Shown here: positions 26,374-35,132 of the stretch, one piece after another
Position numbering within the stretch: the stretch's first letter is position 1
Layout of the letters: each line of letters begins with the position of its first letter
DNA from: Actinacidiphila acidipaludis
Lineage (GTDB): Bacteria; Actinomycetota; Actinomycetes; Streptomycetales; Streptomycetaceae
DNA: 64,000 bases
Direction of reading: 5' to 3'
Assembly (NCBI RefSeq): GCF_019890725.1
Contig: NZ_JAINZZ010000014.1
Span: 1 to 64,000 of the forward strand
Notes under the pieces: generated by a model
Database searches by the model: none
Seen by the model: only the letters and a program-made list of their open reading frames with translations
Told to the model about the DNA's origin: nothing
Translations under genes and position numbers: made by a program

Positions 26374-28647
26374 TCAGGTCCCCGTGACGTCCTCGGCGTC
26401 CGGCCCTGACGCGGCGCCCGGGGCGGCGCCGTCCGGTGAGCCGAACTCGCACCACACGGCCTTGCCGTCGCCCCGCGGCTCGACGCCCCACCGGGCGGCG
26501 AGCGCGTCGATCATCAGCAGTCCGCGGCCGGAGGTGGCCGCCTCGCCGGGCGACCGGCGGCGCGGCCACACGCTGGAGCGGTCCTGGACCGACAGGCGCA
26601 CCCGGCGTACCGGCTCCGGCAGCACCTCCAGGGTGAGCACCGCGCCGCCCTCGGTGTGCAGCAGGACGTTGACCAGCAGCTCGCCCGCTGCGAGTTCGAC
26701 GTCGTCGGCGAGGGCGCCCATCCGCCACGCGGTGAGTGCCTGGCGCAGGACGCCGCGCGCGTCGGCCAGGCCCTCGGGGTCGGCCTGGTGGACGTACTGG
26801 TGGATGCGCGGTGCGTGCCGGGAACCCGGGTCGGGGGCGCGGCGCAGGATGAGCAGGGCGACGTCGTCGGTGGAGCCCCAGCGCTCCCAGAGGGTGTCGG
26901 CCAGGTGGTCGGCGAGCTCCTCGGCGCGCTCCGGCCCGTTGTGGACGGCCTCCGCCAGCGCGTCCATGCCGAGGGTGATGTCCCCGCCGCGCTCCTCCAC
27001 CAGGCCGTCCGTGCAGTACACCAGCGTCTCGCCGGGAACGAGGTCCAGCCGGGTCTCCGGGAACTCCTGCAGATCGAGCGTGGTGGCCAGGCCCAGTGGG
27101 AGACCGCCGCGGACGTTCGGCCAGCCGGTGCGTCCGTCGGTGTGCCGGATCAGCGGGCCCAGGTGCCCGGCGCGGGCGGTGCGCACCGTGCCGCTCACCA
27201 GGTCGACCTCGGCGTAACCGCAGGTCGCGAAGCGTTCGGTGTCGAGCTCGGCGAGGAAGCCGGAGGCGCGGGCGAGCACCGTGGAGGGCGGGTGGCCCTC
27301 GGCGGCGTACGCGCGCAGGGCGATGCGGAGCTGGCCCATGACGGCCGCCGCGTGCGTGTCGTGGCCCTGGACGTCGCCGACCACCAGCCCCACCCGGTTC
27401 TGGGGCAGCGCCACCACGTCGTACCAGTCCCCGCCGACCTCCCGGCCGCTCCACGCGCTGTGGTAGCGGACGGCGATCTCGGCGCCCTCGAACCGCGGGA
27501 TGTGCCGGGGCAGCATCGACTCCTGCAGCCCGGTGGCGAACTCCCGCTCCTGGTCGAAGAGGATCGCCCGCTGCAGGGACTGGCCCAGGACGCCGGCCAG
27601 CGCGCCGTAGGTCTCGCGGTCCTCCCGGGTGAACCGGTCGCGCCGGCGGTAGAACAGCCCCATCGCCCCGATCGCCCGGGCCTGCGCGATCAGCGGCAGG
27701 AAGGCGGCGGCGTGCAGCCCGGACCGCTCCAGGTAGGGGCGCAGCAGCGGGAAGCGGGTGAGCAGGTCGGCGGAGGACGTCACGAACCGCGCCTGCTGGG
27801 TGATGACCGCCTGGGACAGCGGCAGCGAGTCGTCGAGGCGGCGCAGCTCCAGGTCCCTGAAGCCTGCCATCGGCTCGCCGGTGACGGCGACGAACCGCAG
27901 GTTCCCGCCCTCGATCAGGCCGAGGATCAGCCCGTCGGCGCTGAAGCGCTGCAGCGCGCCGGCGCCGGTGAGCACCGCGGTCACGTCGTCGACGGTGACG
28001 GCGTGGGAGAGCGCCTCGGTGGTGTGGCGCACCAGCGAGGACAGACTGCGACCGTCCCCCTCCCCGTCCCCGTCCCCGTCCCCGGTCGCGTCGCGGAACG
28101 CGTCGCCCGTCCCGTCCGCCGCCGCGGTCCGGCTCCGGGCGCCGGACGCGTCCGCCGCGCCGACCGCCTGTCCGTCCATGCCTGGGAAGGGCGGCGCCTG
28201 GCCGAGTTCCTCGGTGGCGTTCCGGACGACACCGACCACCCGGCGGGCCGTCCCGCCGTCGTCACGCAGGATGGTGCCCTGTGTGTGGGTCCACTGCTTC
28301 ACGCCGTCGCGCCGGGTGACCTGGAAGTACCCGCTGTAGCTGCGGTGGCCGGACTGCAGGGCCCTGCGGAGCGCCACGTCCAGCCGTGCGCCCTCCTCGG
28401 GGGTCACCCGCATCACCAGCGAGTCGGGGCGCCGGTCGTACTCCTCGGGGCGCAGGTCGAAGACGTCGAGAGCGGTCTCGTCCAGGTCGAAGGTGCCCTG
28501 GTCGAGGTCCCAGTCGAAGCTGCCCACGCCGTTGATGGCCAGCCGCTCGCCGGGGCCGATGTCGGACGGCGGCACCCTGCGGACCGAGCCGTGCGGTCCC
28601 ACGCGCGGGTCGTACCACCCGCGCCCCGGCCGTCGTCCCGTGCTCAC
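26374..28647 (-). CDS. PAS-GAF-SpoIIE phosphatase with HATPase domain
   Basis: A 757-residue cytoplasmic signalling protein. A PAS domain (about 35-150; SFDWDLDQGTFDLDETALDVF, LRDDGGTARRVVGVV) is followed by a low-complexity DG/EG linker, a GAF domain (about 205-370), a PP2C-type SpoIIE phosphatase (about 395-610; GREVGGDWYDVVALP, VGLVVGDVQGHDTHAA, LVYCTDGLVEERGGD with the metal Asp residues) and a C-terminal HATPase_c anti-sigma-like kinase domain (about 630-745). Such Streptomyces proteins dephosphorylate or phosphorylate anti-anti-sigma factors. GTG 28647 has GGAG at seven bases. No sigma/anti-sigma partner is in the window. Confidence 0.92.
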   Translation of the reverse strand: MSTGRRPGRGWYDPRVGPHGSVRRVPPSDIGPGERLAINGVGSFDWDLDQGTFDLDETALDVFDLRPEEYDRRPDSLVMRVTPEEGARLDVALRRALQSGHRSYSGYFQVTRRDGVKQWTHTQGTILRDDGGTARRVVGVVRNATEELGQAPPFPGMDGQAVGAADASGARSRTAAADGTGDAFRDATGDGDGDGEGDGRSLSSLVRHTTEALSHAVTVDDVTAVLTGAGALQRFSADGLILGLIEGGNLRFVAVTGEPMAGFRDLELRRLDDSLPLSQAVITQQARFVTSSADLLTRFPLLRPYLERSGLHAAAFLPLIAQARAIGAMGLFYRRRDRFTREDRETYGALAGVLGQSLQRAILFDQEREFATGLQESMLPRHIPRFEGAEIAVRYHSAWSGREVGGDWYDVVALPQNRVGLVVGDVQGHDTHAAAVMGQLRIALRAYAAEGHPPSTVLARASGFLAELDTERFATCGYAEVDLVSGTVRTARAGHLGPLIRHTDGRTGWPNVRGGLPLGLATTLDLQEFPETRLDLVPGETLVYCTDGLVEERGGDITLGMDALAEAVHNGPERAEELADHLADTLWERWGSTDDVALLILRRAPDPGSRHAPRIHQYVHQADPEGLADARGVLRQALTAWRMGALADDVELAAGELLVNVLLHTEGGAVLTLEVLPEPVRRVRLSVQDRSSVWPRRRSPGEAATSGRGLLMIDALAARWGVEPRGDGKAVWCEFGSPDGAAPGAASGPDAEDVTGT
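28054..28086 (+). repeat. GTCCCC hexamer tract inside the SpoIIE gene
   Basis: Five consecutive TCCCCG/TCCCC units encode alternating Asp/Glu-Gly in the linker between PAS and GAF domains of the minus-strand phosphatase gene. The unit is a multiple of three, so length change would keep frame. Confidence 0.6.
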
Positions 28648-28798
28648 GGCCGCGCTCCGCAGCCGCCCTCCCGCTCAGGGCCCGCACGGCCCCCGAGCGG
28701 GACGACCACGGCTGCTTCCTCCGTTTTCGTCCGCATCCCTGCCATTATCTCCGCACTCGCCGGAAGTGACGCGTCGCCCTGTTCCGGGCTCCGCGGAA

Positions 28799-28822
28799 CC
28801 GGCCGGGCGCACGGGCGGCCGG
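28799..28822 (-). terminator. 7-bp hairpin after the membrane-anchored protein gene
   Basis: CCGGCCG (28799-28805) pairs with CGGCCGG (28816-28822) immediately beyond the stop codon at 28823 on the minus strand. The stem is short, so this is a weak call. Confidence 0.4.
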
Positions 28823-29512
28823 TCAGTGGCGCGGCGAACGCAACCGGTGGAGGACGAGCCCGCCGGCCACCGCGACGAGGACGGCGCCGACGGTGACCTC
28901 GGCGCTGCCCGGGCCGGACGAGCCGCCGAGCGCGTTCTGCACCGAGCGCCGGGAGGGCGACGGGGTCGCCGCGCCGCCGCTGCCGATCGTGAGCGGAGTG
29001 CTGCCCTGCTCCGTGCCGCAGGTGAAGGCCACCTCGTACCGCGTGCCCGGGGTGGCGTCGGCCCGGAGCGTGACGGTGGCGGACTGGCCAGCGCCGCGCC
29101 CCTTGCCCAGGCGCACGTCCTCCAGGAGCGCGGGCGCCGAGGCCGTGGCCTGCGTGGCGCAGCCGGTGGCCCGCAGGGTGACGGTGCCGCCCGGGCCGAC
29201 GGTCGACGGGGTGACGCTGAAGCCGAACGAGGTGACCAGGCCGCCGAACTCGCCGGGCGCGGTGATCGAGTCGGCGTTCACGGCGGGCGCCTCCGGCCGG
29301 GGCGGCGCTGCGAACGCCGTTGGTGCGGTCGGCCTGGGCGAGCCCGGCGTCGCCTCCGGGGCATCGGGGCCGGGGAGAGCAGGGACGGGGACAGTGGGGA
29401 GCGGTGCGGCCGAGCGGGCGGCGAGCGAGGAGGAAGCGAGCGCGGGTGGGGCCGCGACGGCCAGCACGGATCCGGTGAGGAGGGCGGCGGCGGTTATGCG
29501 TCCAGCGCGCAT
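28823..29512 (-). CDS. Secreted protein with C-terminal membrane anchor
   Basis: A 229-residue exported protein of unknown function. It has a signal peptide (MRAGRITAAALLTGSVLAVAAPPALA), a Pro/Ala-rich stretch (about 30-75), a single Ig-like beta domain with two widely spaced cysteines (GGTVTLRATGCATQ and YEVAFTCGTEQG, about residues 85-175), a Ser/Gly linker and a C-terminal hydrophobic helix (VTVGAVLVAVAGGLVL) followed by basic HRLRSPRH. No LPxTG is present, so it is probably held by the helix rather than by sortase. The same layout occurs in other Streptomyces surface proteins. ATG 29512 is the first Met before the signal peptide. Confidence 0.75.
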   Translation of the reverse strand: MRAGRITAAALLTGSVLAVAAPPALASSSLAARSAAPLPTVPVPALPGPDAPEATPGSPRPTAPTAFAAPPRPEAPAVNADSITAPGEFGGLVTSFGFSVTPSTVGPGGTVTLRATGCATQATASAPALLEDVRLGKGRGAGQSATVTLRADATPGTRYEVAFTCGTEQGSTPLTIGSGGAATPSPSRRSVQNALGGSSGPGSAEVTVGAVLVAVAGGLVLHRLRSPRH

Positions 29513-29713
29513 GGCGTTCTCCGGGTGCCGGGGCGATCCCGTGACCGCTCGGAGGATGACCGGCACACAGTCCGCATGGAACGCCGTCCGGGCCCGGGCC
29601 GCCCGGCCGGCGCGCCACCCACGCGCCGTCCGGACGAGCCGCCGGCCATTGCCTCCGGCCGTCAACTCGACGATGGCTGGGAGACGTTGACCGGACGCAT
29701 GCGCGGCGCGCGG

Positions 29714-29956
29714 CTACGGCCGCTCCGCTGAACCGTTCGGGTGACGACGGCGCTGCGCCGGAATCGCGTCCGCGGTGGGGGCGACGACCGCGAGCACCAC
29801 CGTGCCGGGACGTGCGGGAGGGCGGGTCGGCGGCTCGACACCCGGGAAACGGTCGACCAGCGCGTCGAAGATCCGGTACGCGCTCGTCTCGTCTCCCGCG
29901 GTGATGAGGACGTGCGCCAGACCGGGTGTCCACCGGGGATCCCACTCGTCGGTCAC
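29714..29956 (-). CDS. Small hypothetical protein (80 aa)
   Basis: An 80-residue soluble protein starting VTDEWDPRWTPGLAHVLITAG and followed by a helix-rich FDALVDRFPGV segment, a Pro-rich turn and a hydrophobic strand GTVVLAVVAP. The GTG start at 29956 has GAAGGAG at six bases, which decides it over the longer frame reaching 30139. No known domain is recognised. It lies alone between a surface protein gene and a divergent proline-rich ORF. Confidence 0.6.
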   Translation of the reverse strand: MTDEWDPRWTPGLAHVLITAGDETSAYRIFDALVDRFPGVEPPTRPPARPGTVVLAVVAPTADAIPAQRRRHPNGSAERP

Positions 29957-30169
29957 GGCCGGCTCCTTCCGTGTCGCGGTTGTGGCTGCTGATCCGTGGG
30001 ACTGGTGTGCGCCGGGGCGCGGTTGCCGCGCGCGGCGCGGTTCACCCGCACGGGAGCGCACGCGGGGGCGTGTGCCGAGCGGGCGGCATGGCACGGCGAT
30101 CATCGGGTACGTGTGGGGACGTCCAGCCGCGGGACGCAACCGTTCCGCGCCGAACCGCCGGAGGTCACC

Positions 30170-30397
30170 ATGACCGAGCCGTTCCCCGCACCCACTCCCC
30201 CGGGCCGCCCGGGTGAACCCGCCCCCGGCCCCGACCCGGTGCCGGCCCCGGAGCCCCGTCCGGTGCCCGGGCCGTCTCCCGACCCGATTCCGCCGTCCCC
30301 GCCGGGGCCCGAGCCCACTCCCCCGGGGCCCGCTCCCGATCCGGTCCCGCCGACACCCACCCCGTCGCCGATGCCGGCCCCGCCGCCGCTGGACTGA
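30170..30397 (+). CDS. Small proline-rich acidic protein
   Basis: A 75-residue ORF made of Pro, Glu, Asp, Gly, Ala, Ser and Thr repeats (for example PVPGPSPDPIPPSPPGPEP). Roughly half the residues are proline, with no Lys, aromatic or Cys beyond one early Phe. GGAGG at 30160-30164 precedes ATG 30170 by five bases, a near-ideal ribosome site, which is the main evidence that it is translated. No signal peptide or membrane segment. It may be a disordered cell-wall or linker-like peptide. GC-rich simple sequence can mimic this composition, so it needs proteomic support. Confidence 0.5.
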   Translation: MTEPFPAPTPPGRPGEPAPGPDPVPAPEPRPVPGPSPDPIPPSPPGPEPTPPGPAPDPVPPTPTPSPMPAPPPLD

Positions 30398-30602
30398 CCG
30401 TCCGATGGCCGGGGTGCCGACGTCGCGTCAGGGACTCCGCACACACGCGGCGTTGCCGGCGAGCATGAGCTGAACGCCCCAGTCTGCCCTGCCCGGGGCA
30501 CGGTTGTCGGGCGAACCGTGATGGCCGCGGGCATCCCCTCCGGTGGTGGTAGGACGGGATCCGGCGGACGCACGTGGCCGACACGGTGGGAGCGGTGCAG
30601 CG

Positions 30603-31379
30603 GTGAGCGACTGGCAGCACGACAGGGGGACGCCGCGCAGGGACGTCGTACGGGCGCCGCTCGGGGCGGGAGCGGAACCGCCCGACGTCATCGAGGTGGT
30701 GTTCCCCGAGGCGGTACCGTCCGTGCCCCCGGACCCGTCCGCCACCGGGGCTGCGGACCGCGCGTCGTCCGGCTCGTCCCGTCCGCGCTCACGCCGCCGC
30801 GCCTCGCCCGCGGCGTCCCGGTCCTGGCCGGAGCGGCCGCTGCTGTTCGGCGGCCTGGCGATCGCGGTGGCCGGGCTGACGCTGCTGCTCGCCTGGGTCC
30901 TCTGGCCGGATGCGCCGGCCGGCGCGACCGGGTACCCGCCACTGCCCGGGCCGGCCTCGTCCGGCTCGTCCTTCGCGACCCTGCCGCTGCCGCGGACGGC
31001 CCCGCCGGCGCGGAAGGGTCCTCCCTCCGCGTCTGCCGGAGCGCCCCGCCACCCCACGGCCGGGCCGCGCGGGAGCCACGGGGCTCCGCCGCCGGCGGTC
31101 ACGACGACCTCCTCCCCGCGCACGGCGTCGGGCGTCCCCACCGCGTCCTCGGCGTCGCCCACGGCCGGGCCGCGCACGCTGCGCTCGGGGGACGGCGGAC
31201 CGGACGTGCGGGATCTGCAACAACTGCTGTTCCAGCAGGGGTTCACCTATGTGTCGGTGTCCGGCGTGTACGACGAGCCGACGGTCCGCGGGGTCACCCA
31301 GTTGCAGGAGGACCGCGGCCTCACCTGCGATCCGCCGGGCGTCTACGGCCCGTGCACCCGCGCCGCGCTCACCGCGTGA
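30603..31379 (+). CDS. Membrane protein with extracellular peptidoglycan-binding domain
   Basis: A 258-residue single-pass protein. It has an acidic cytoplasmic N-terminus, a basic stretch (SRPRSRRRASP), one transmembrane helix (PLLFGGLAIAVAGLTLLLAWVL, about 80-101), a long Pro/Ser/Thr extracellular linker and a C-terminal PG_binding_1 domain (about 195-255; GGPDVRDLQQLLFQQGFTYV, YDEPTVRGVTQLQEDRGL, with a Cys pair in DRGLTCDPPGVYGPCTRAAL). It probably tethers to the cell wall; there is no catalytic domain. I prefer GTG 30603, with a GGGAG ribosome site, over GTG 30543. A perfect hairpin separates it from the convergent arabinofuranosidase gene. Confidence 0.8.
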   Translation: MSDWQHDRGTPRRDVVRAPLGAGAEPPDVIEVVFPEAVPSVPPDPSATGAADRASSGSSRPRSRRRASPAASRSWPERPLLFGGLAIAVAGLTLLLAWVLWPDAPAGATGYPPLPGPASSGSSFATLPLPRTAPPARKGPPSASAGAPRHPTAGPRGSHGAPPPAVTTTSSPRTASGVPTASSASPTAGPRTLRSGDGGPDVRDLQQLLFQQGFTYVSVSGVYDEPTVRGVTQLQEDRGLTCDPPGVYGPCTRAALTA

Positions 31380-31463
31380 CGCCGCTGTCCCGGCGCGAGG
31401 CGGCCTTCTCGGGCGAAGCCGTCGTGCACGGGGTCCGAGCCGTCGTCCCCGTCGTCGGAACGG

Positions 31464-31499
31464 GGCGGCGTACCTGCTGAAGCCGTCAGGTACGCCGCC
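31464..31499. terminator. Perfect 13-bp bidirectional hairpin
   Basis: GGCGGCGTACCTG (31464-31476) pairs perfectly with CAGGTACGCCGCC (31487-31499) around a ten-base loop, midway between genes ending at 31379 and 31589. Confidence 0.85.
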
Positions 31500-31588
31500 T
31501 CGCCCTCTGCCGCGGGCGGCGCGCGCCCACTCGCGCCACCCGCGGAGTCATGCCGCCGGCCGGCCCCCCACGGGCAGCCGGCGACGGC

Positions 31589-34057
31589 TCACAGGAGCTG
31601 CCAGAGGTGGTCGGCGGTCCCGTTGTCGTCGAACTGCACCACGGGCGCGCTGTTCGCGGTGGACATCAGGTCGACGCCGAGCACCTTGCCGGAGTTCTGG
31701 TTGCGGATCCGGTACCACCCGTCACCGTTGTCGATCAGCTGCCAGAGGTGGTCGGAGGTGCCGTTGTCGTCGAACTGCACGACCTGGGCGCTGTTGGCCT
31801 TGGACATCAGGTCGACGCCCAGCACCTTCTGGGAGTTGAGGTTCCGGATCCGGTACCAGCCGTCACCGTTCGGGATGAACTGCCACAGGTGGTCGGCGGT
31901 GCCGTTGTCGTCGAACTGCACCACGTGGGCGCTGTTGGCCGTCGACATCACGTCGACGCCCATCAGCTTGCCGGAGTTCTTGTTGCGGATCTTCAGGTAG
32001 TCCAGCGTCCTGGTCCACAGGTGGCCGGTCGGGCTCACGGTGGGGAACGCGGAGATCCGCAGCCGGGCGGCCCCCATCGGGATGAGGTCGACGTTCTGCA
32101 CCGCGGCGGTGCTGCGCGCGGGCGCGGCCTGCAGCGGGCTGACCACGTGCTGGCTGTCGGACTGCCACTCGCCGATCGGGCGCACGGGCGCGGAGATGGT
32201 GAACGGCGTGCCCTGGTGGGTGAACGGGTTGGCGGCGAGCGGTCCGCCGCTTCTGCGGAACGTCCAGCTGCCGTCGTTCGGGGCCAGCCCGTAGTTCCAC
32301 GGGGTCGTGGCGTGCACCGCGTACTCGGGGAACTGCGAGGTCCCCGCGTACTGCACGTAGTTCTCGCCGATGGACAGCGCGTAGGTGAGCGGACCCCGGT
32401 CCACGGCGGTGGCGCCGTTGTTGCCCGGCCAGCTCCGCAGCACGATGTTCTGCGGCAGGCGCAGCACGACGGTGTCGCCGTCGTGCCAGGCGCGTTGCAG
32501 CGTCACGAAGGAGGGTCCCGCGGTGGCGCTCACCGCCTGGCCGTTGACGGTCAGCTGCGGCGCGGAGCACCAGCCCGGGATGCGCAGCAGCAAGGGGAAC
32601 TCCACCGCGTGCGGTGCGCTCACGGTGAGGGTGACGGTGTCGTCGAACGGGTAGTCGGTCGTTTCGGTCACCGTGACCCTGGTGCCGTCGCCGACCGCGG
32701 CGGTCACCGTGCTGGGCGCGTACATCGCGGCCGCCAGGCCGTTGCCGGGCGTGGCCAGCCACAGTTCCTCGGTGAAGTAGGGCCATCCCATGCCGTAGTT
32801 GTGCGGGCAGCAGCGGTACTGGTCGACGCCGGGCATGTAGGCCTGCATGGCGAAGCCGTTCTGGAACTGCCCCTGCGACTTGACGGTGTCGTCCAGGTCG
32901 ATGCTGTTGGCACTGGTGATGTAGTGCACGGCCTTGCCGTCGGGATCGAGCGCGGCGGGCAGCGAGTTGAAGGCGAGGTCCTCGCAGCGGTCGGCCCACA
33001 CCGGGTCACCGGTGATCCGGGTCAGCAACTGGTGGCTGGCCATGAACTCGACGATGCCGCAGGTCTCGAAGCCCTGCCGGGGGTCGCCGAAGCCCGGCCG
33101 CGCGTTCTCGTCGCCGGCGAAGCCGCCGCCCGGGAACTGCCCGTAACTCGACATCACCGAGGTGTAGTTGCGGTAGGCGGCCTGGGTGAGCGTGCTGGAC
33201 GGCGAGCGCAGGGCGTACTGCGCGGGCTCGCGGAAGCCCTGCGCGACGTTGACGTTGTGCAGGGTCGGCAGGTTGTCGACCCAGTTGGCGCCGTTGGCGT
33301 GGATCTTGTCGGCGAGGTCGAGCAGGAAGGACGCGCCGGTGCGGTTGTAGACCCAGTAGACCGTGTCCAGTCCGTCGCCCCAGCGCACCGACACCCAGCT
33401 CTGGTTGAAGGCGCTCGGGCCCTGCGCGTTCATGTACCGCAGGAAGTTGGTGAGCATCGGCACGATGCGGGTGTCGCCGCTGTACTCCTGCCAGGACCGC
33501 AGGGCCCAGGTCAGCGGCAGGAAGGGCCAGAAGTCCGGGCCGCCGCCGAGCGAGGTGCGCAGGGAGGCCGGTCCGAAGAAGCCGTCGGGCTGCTGCGTGG
33601 CGACGATCGCGTCGATCCAGCTGCGCACGGCCGCGAGCGCCGTCGCGTCCTGCGTGAGCACGGCGAGGTCGACGTAGCCGCGCAGCCAGTACGGCACCTC
33701 CTCCCAGCCGGTGTGGTCCGGGTGCACCCAGCCGGTGTTCGCCATCACCAGGAAGTGCGAGATGGAGGCGTACTGCCCGCACAGACCGGCGAGCTGGCGG
33801 CGGAGCTGGCCGTCGAGCCAGCCGCGTGCGGTGACCGCGCCGGGCGGCAGGCGGAGGAACGCGGTGGGGGCGAGCGGCGCCGCGTTGGGGGTGTACAGGC
33901 CGCCGGCCGCCGGGGCGACCCGGGGCGCGGACGTGATGTGGGTGCGGCCGCGGCTGCCGGCGGCGGCCTGGGCCGTACCGGCCGCGGACAGCGGAAGTGC
34001 GGCGGCCGCCGCGGCGGTTGCCGCAGTGCCGACGAAGTGCCTGCGGTTCAGGGGCAT
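31589..34057 (-). CDS. GH127-like beta-L-arabinofuranosidase with CBM13-type repeats
   Basis: An 822-residue exported glycosidase. It has a Tat-like signal (LNRRHFVGTAATAAAAAALP), an (alpha/alpha)6-barrel DUF1680/GH127 domain (about 50-480), beta-sandwich domains (to about 680), and a C-terminal ricin-type CBM13-like module of three units. Catalytic/zinc elements are present at positions like those of HypBA1: FETCG near 331 and YRCCPHN near 416 (nucleophile and zinc cysteines). Relatives remove beta-L-arabinofuranose from plant glycoproteins or glycans. ATG 34057 gives the natural signal peptide; a longer frame reaches 34129. Two AACGTTGCAAA boxes upstream are candidate operators. Confidence 0.9.
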   Translation of the reverse strand: MPLNRRHFVGTAATAAAAAALPLSAAGTAQAAAGSRGRTHITSAPRVAPAAGGLYTPNAAPLAPTAFLRLPPGAVTARGWLDGQLRRQLAGLCGQYASISHFLVMANTGWVHPDHTGWEEVPYWLRGYVDLAVLTQDATALAAVRSWIDAIVATQQPDGFFGPASLRTSLGGGPDFWPFLPLTWALRSWQEYSGDTRIVPMLTNFLRYMNAQGPSAFNQSWVSVRWGDGLDTVYWVYNRTGASFLLDLADKIHANGANWVDNLPTLHNVNVAQGFREPAQYALRSPSSTLTQAAYRNYTSVMSSYGQFPGGGFAGDENARPGFGDPRQGFETCGIVEFMASHQLLTRITGDPVWADRCEDLAFNSLPAALDPDGKAVHYITSANSIDLDDTVKSQGQFQNGFAMQAYMPGVDQYRCCPHNYGMGWPYFTEELWLATPGNGLAAAMYAPSTVTAAVGDGTRVTVTETTDYPFDDTVTLTVSAPHAVEFPLLLRIPGWCSAPQLTVNGQAVSATAGPSFVTLQRAWHDGDTVVLRLPQNIVLRSWPGNNGATAVDRGPLTYALSIGENYVQYAGTSQFPEYAVHATTPWNYGLAPNDGSWTFRRSGGPLAANPFTHQGTPFTISAPVRPIGEWQSDSQHVVSPLQAAPARSTAAVQNVDLIPMGAARLRISAFPTVSPTGHLWTRTLDYLKIRNKNSGKLMGVDVMSTANSAHVVQFDDNGTADHLWQFIPNGDGWYRIRNLNSQKVLGVDLMSKANSAQVVQFDDNGTSDHLWQLIDNGDGWYRIRNQNSGKVLGVDLMSTANSAPVVQFDDNGTADHLWQLL
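31598..32002 (-). repeat. Three tandem 141-bp units encoding CBM13-like repeats
   Basis: Units start at 31598, 31739 and 31880, an exact 141-base (47-codon) period, and encode near-identical blocks containing KVLGVDLMS, VVQFDDNGT and DHLWQL. The high DNA similarity suggests recent internal duplication or gene conversion. Confidence 0.85.
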
Positions 34058-34431
34058 GGGGGGTGGCCTCCTGGCGCCTCGGTCGCATTCCAACGTTGCA
34101 AAGACTGATGACAACCGGCATGACAGCACGGGCGTGGCGGTTGTGTCCAGAGGGTGCGCACAACTTGCCCAAGTCCCGGATGAATCCCGGCTGAGAGCGA
34201 TCTCTCGGCTCCCGCCTGGTCCGGCGGCAGGACTGGCCGCAGCCCTCTTGCGGGAGGGCCTACGGCTCTTCTAACGTTGCAAATACCGGCCGTCGGGCCT
34301 GATGTGTACTCAGCGAAGTCGACAGCGGACGCCGCCGCGCCCGCGCGATCCGTGCGAGCGCACGCGTCGTGACGGACCGTCGCCAGGAGGGCGCCTGGGC
34401 GGCGTTCCCGGGCGGCGGGCAGGATGGGACC
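34058..34431. promoter_or_regulatory. Divergent region with paired AACGTTGCAAA boxes
   Basis: This 374-base gap precedes the arabinofuranosidase gene (leftward) and a hypothetical gene (rightward). AACGTTGCAAA occurs at 34092-34102 and 34273-34283. The AACGTT centre is palindromic, as in LacI/GalR-family operators. The rest contains no ORF I support. Confidence 0.5.
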
Positions 34432-35031
34432 GTGACCGGCTACTGGAACCCGCTGCCGACGGCCCGGCGCCTCGTCGAGAGCCTCGCGGAGCCCCCGCAC
34501 CAGTTGTTCACCGGCGTCTGGGAGCAGCGGAACTGGCGCAACGTGCCGGGTCCGTTCTACGCGGGCGAGACGGACAGCCTCGCCATCGGGCGTCGGGACG
34601 CCCCTGAGCACATCGCCTACGACGACGACCTCGGCGACGGGTTCGGCTTCGAGTTCGTCTACCGCCAACCGGTGGACCCGGACGAGACGGAGGCGATGAT
34701 CCACGGCTGCCGGCTCGAGCTGTACCGGGGCTACAACTGGGACGGCGACGAGCACTGGACCGTGGAGACCGTCCGCGACTGGTGGCGGGACCGGGCCAGG
34801 GTCAGGGAGTGGGCCGTCGCCATAGCCGCCGACTGGGGCGCCGACACCCACCCCCAGTGGGGGTTCAACGCCGATCCCGTCTACCAGCCCCACTACCACG
34901 ACGCGGCCCGGGGCCACCGGGACTTCGTCGCCCATATCGACGACGGCCTGGAGGGGTACCTGCGCGGCTACCTGTTCTGGCTCGAACAGCGACGCGAGCC
35001 ACGCCCCGGCGAGGCGCTGCCCCGCCTTTAG
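34432..35031 (+). CDS. Hypothetical protein, Trp-rich, 199 aa
   Basis: A soluble acidic protein beginning MTGYWNPLPTARRLVESLAEPPH, rich in Trp and Tyr (WEQRNWRNVPGPFYAGE, YRGYNWDGDEHWTVE, RDWWRDRARVREW). I do not recognise the family; no signal peptide, transmembrane segment or metal motif is clear. I choose GTG 34432, with weak GGATGGGA upstream, over GTG 34369, because the first 21 residues of the longer form look non-conserved. It is followed about 100 bases later by a NYN-domain gene on the same strand. The acidic, aromatic composition recalls some immunity or ferredoxin-like annotations, but I cannot support either. Confidence 0.7.
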   Translation: MTGYWNPLPTARRLVESLAEPPHQLFTGVWEQRNWRNVPGPFYAGETDSLAIGRRDAPEHIAYDDDLGDGFGFEFVYRQPVDPDETEAMIHGCRLELYRGYNWDGDEHWTVETVRDWWRDRARVREWAVAIAADWGADTHPQWGFNADPVYQPHYHDAARGHRDFVAHIDDGLEGYLRGYLFWLEQRREPRPGEALPRL

Positions 35032-35132
35032 GACGGCGGCGGCACCGGCGTGGGGCAGACTGGCGGCGGTGCGCCCCGGCCGCGCGAGTGCGGACCGACG
35101 TGCCGATCGGCGGCGAGCGAAGGGAAGGGCCC

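Noticed and set aside
31550..34108. 852-codon plus-strand open frame antisense to the GH127-like gene
   Set aside because: Same GC-driven shadow pattern, while the minus frame has signal peptide, GH127 motifs and CBM13 units.
34193..34206. GAGAGCGATCTCTC palindrome upstream of the hypothetical gene
   Set aside because: Only a five-base arm, common by chance; not reported as an operator.
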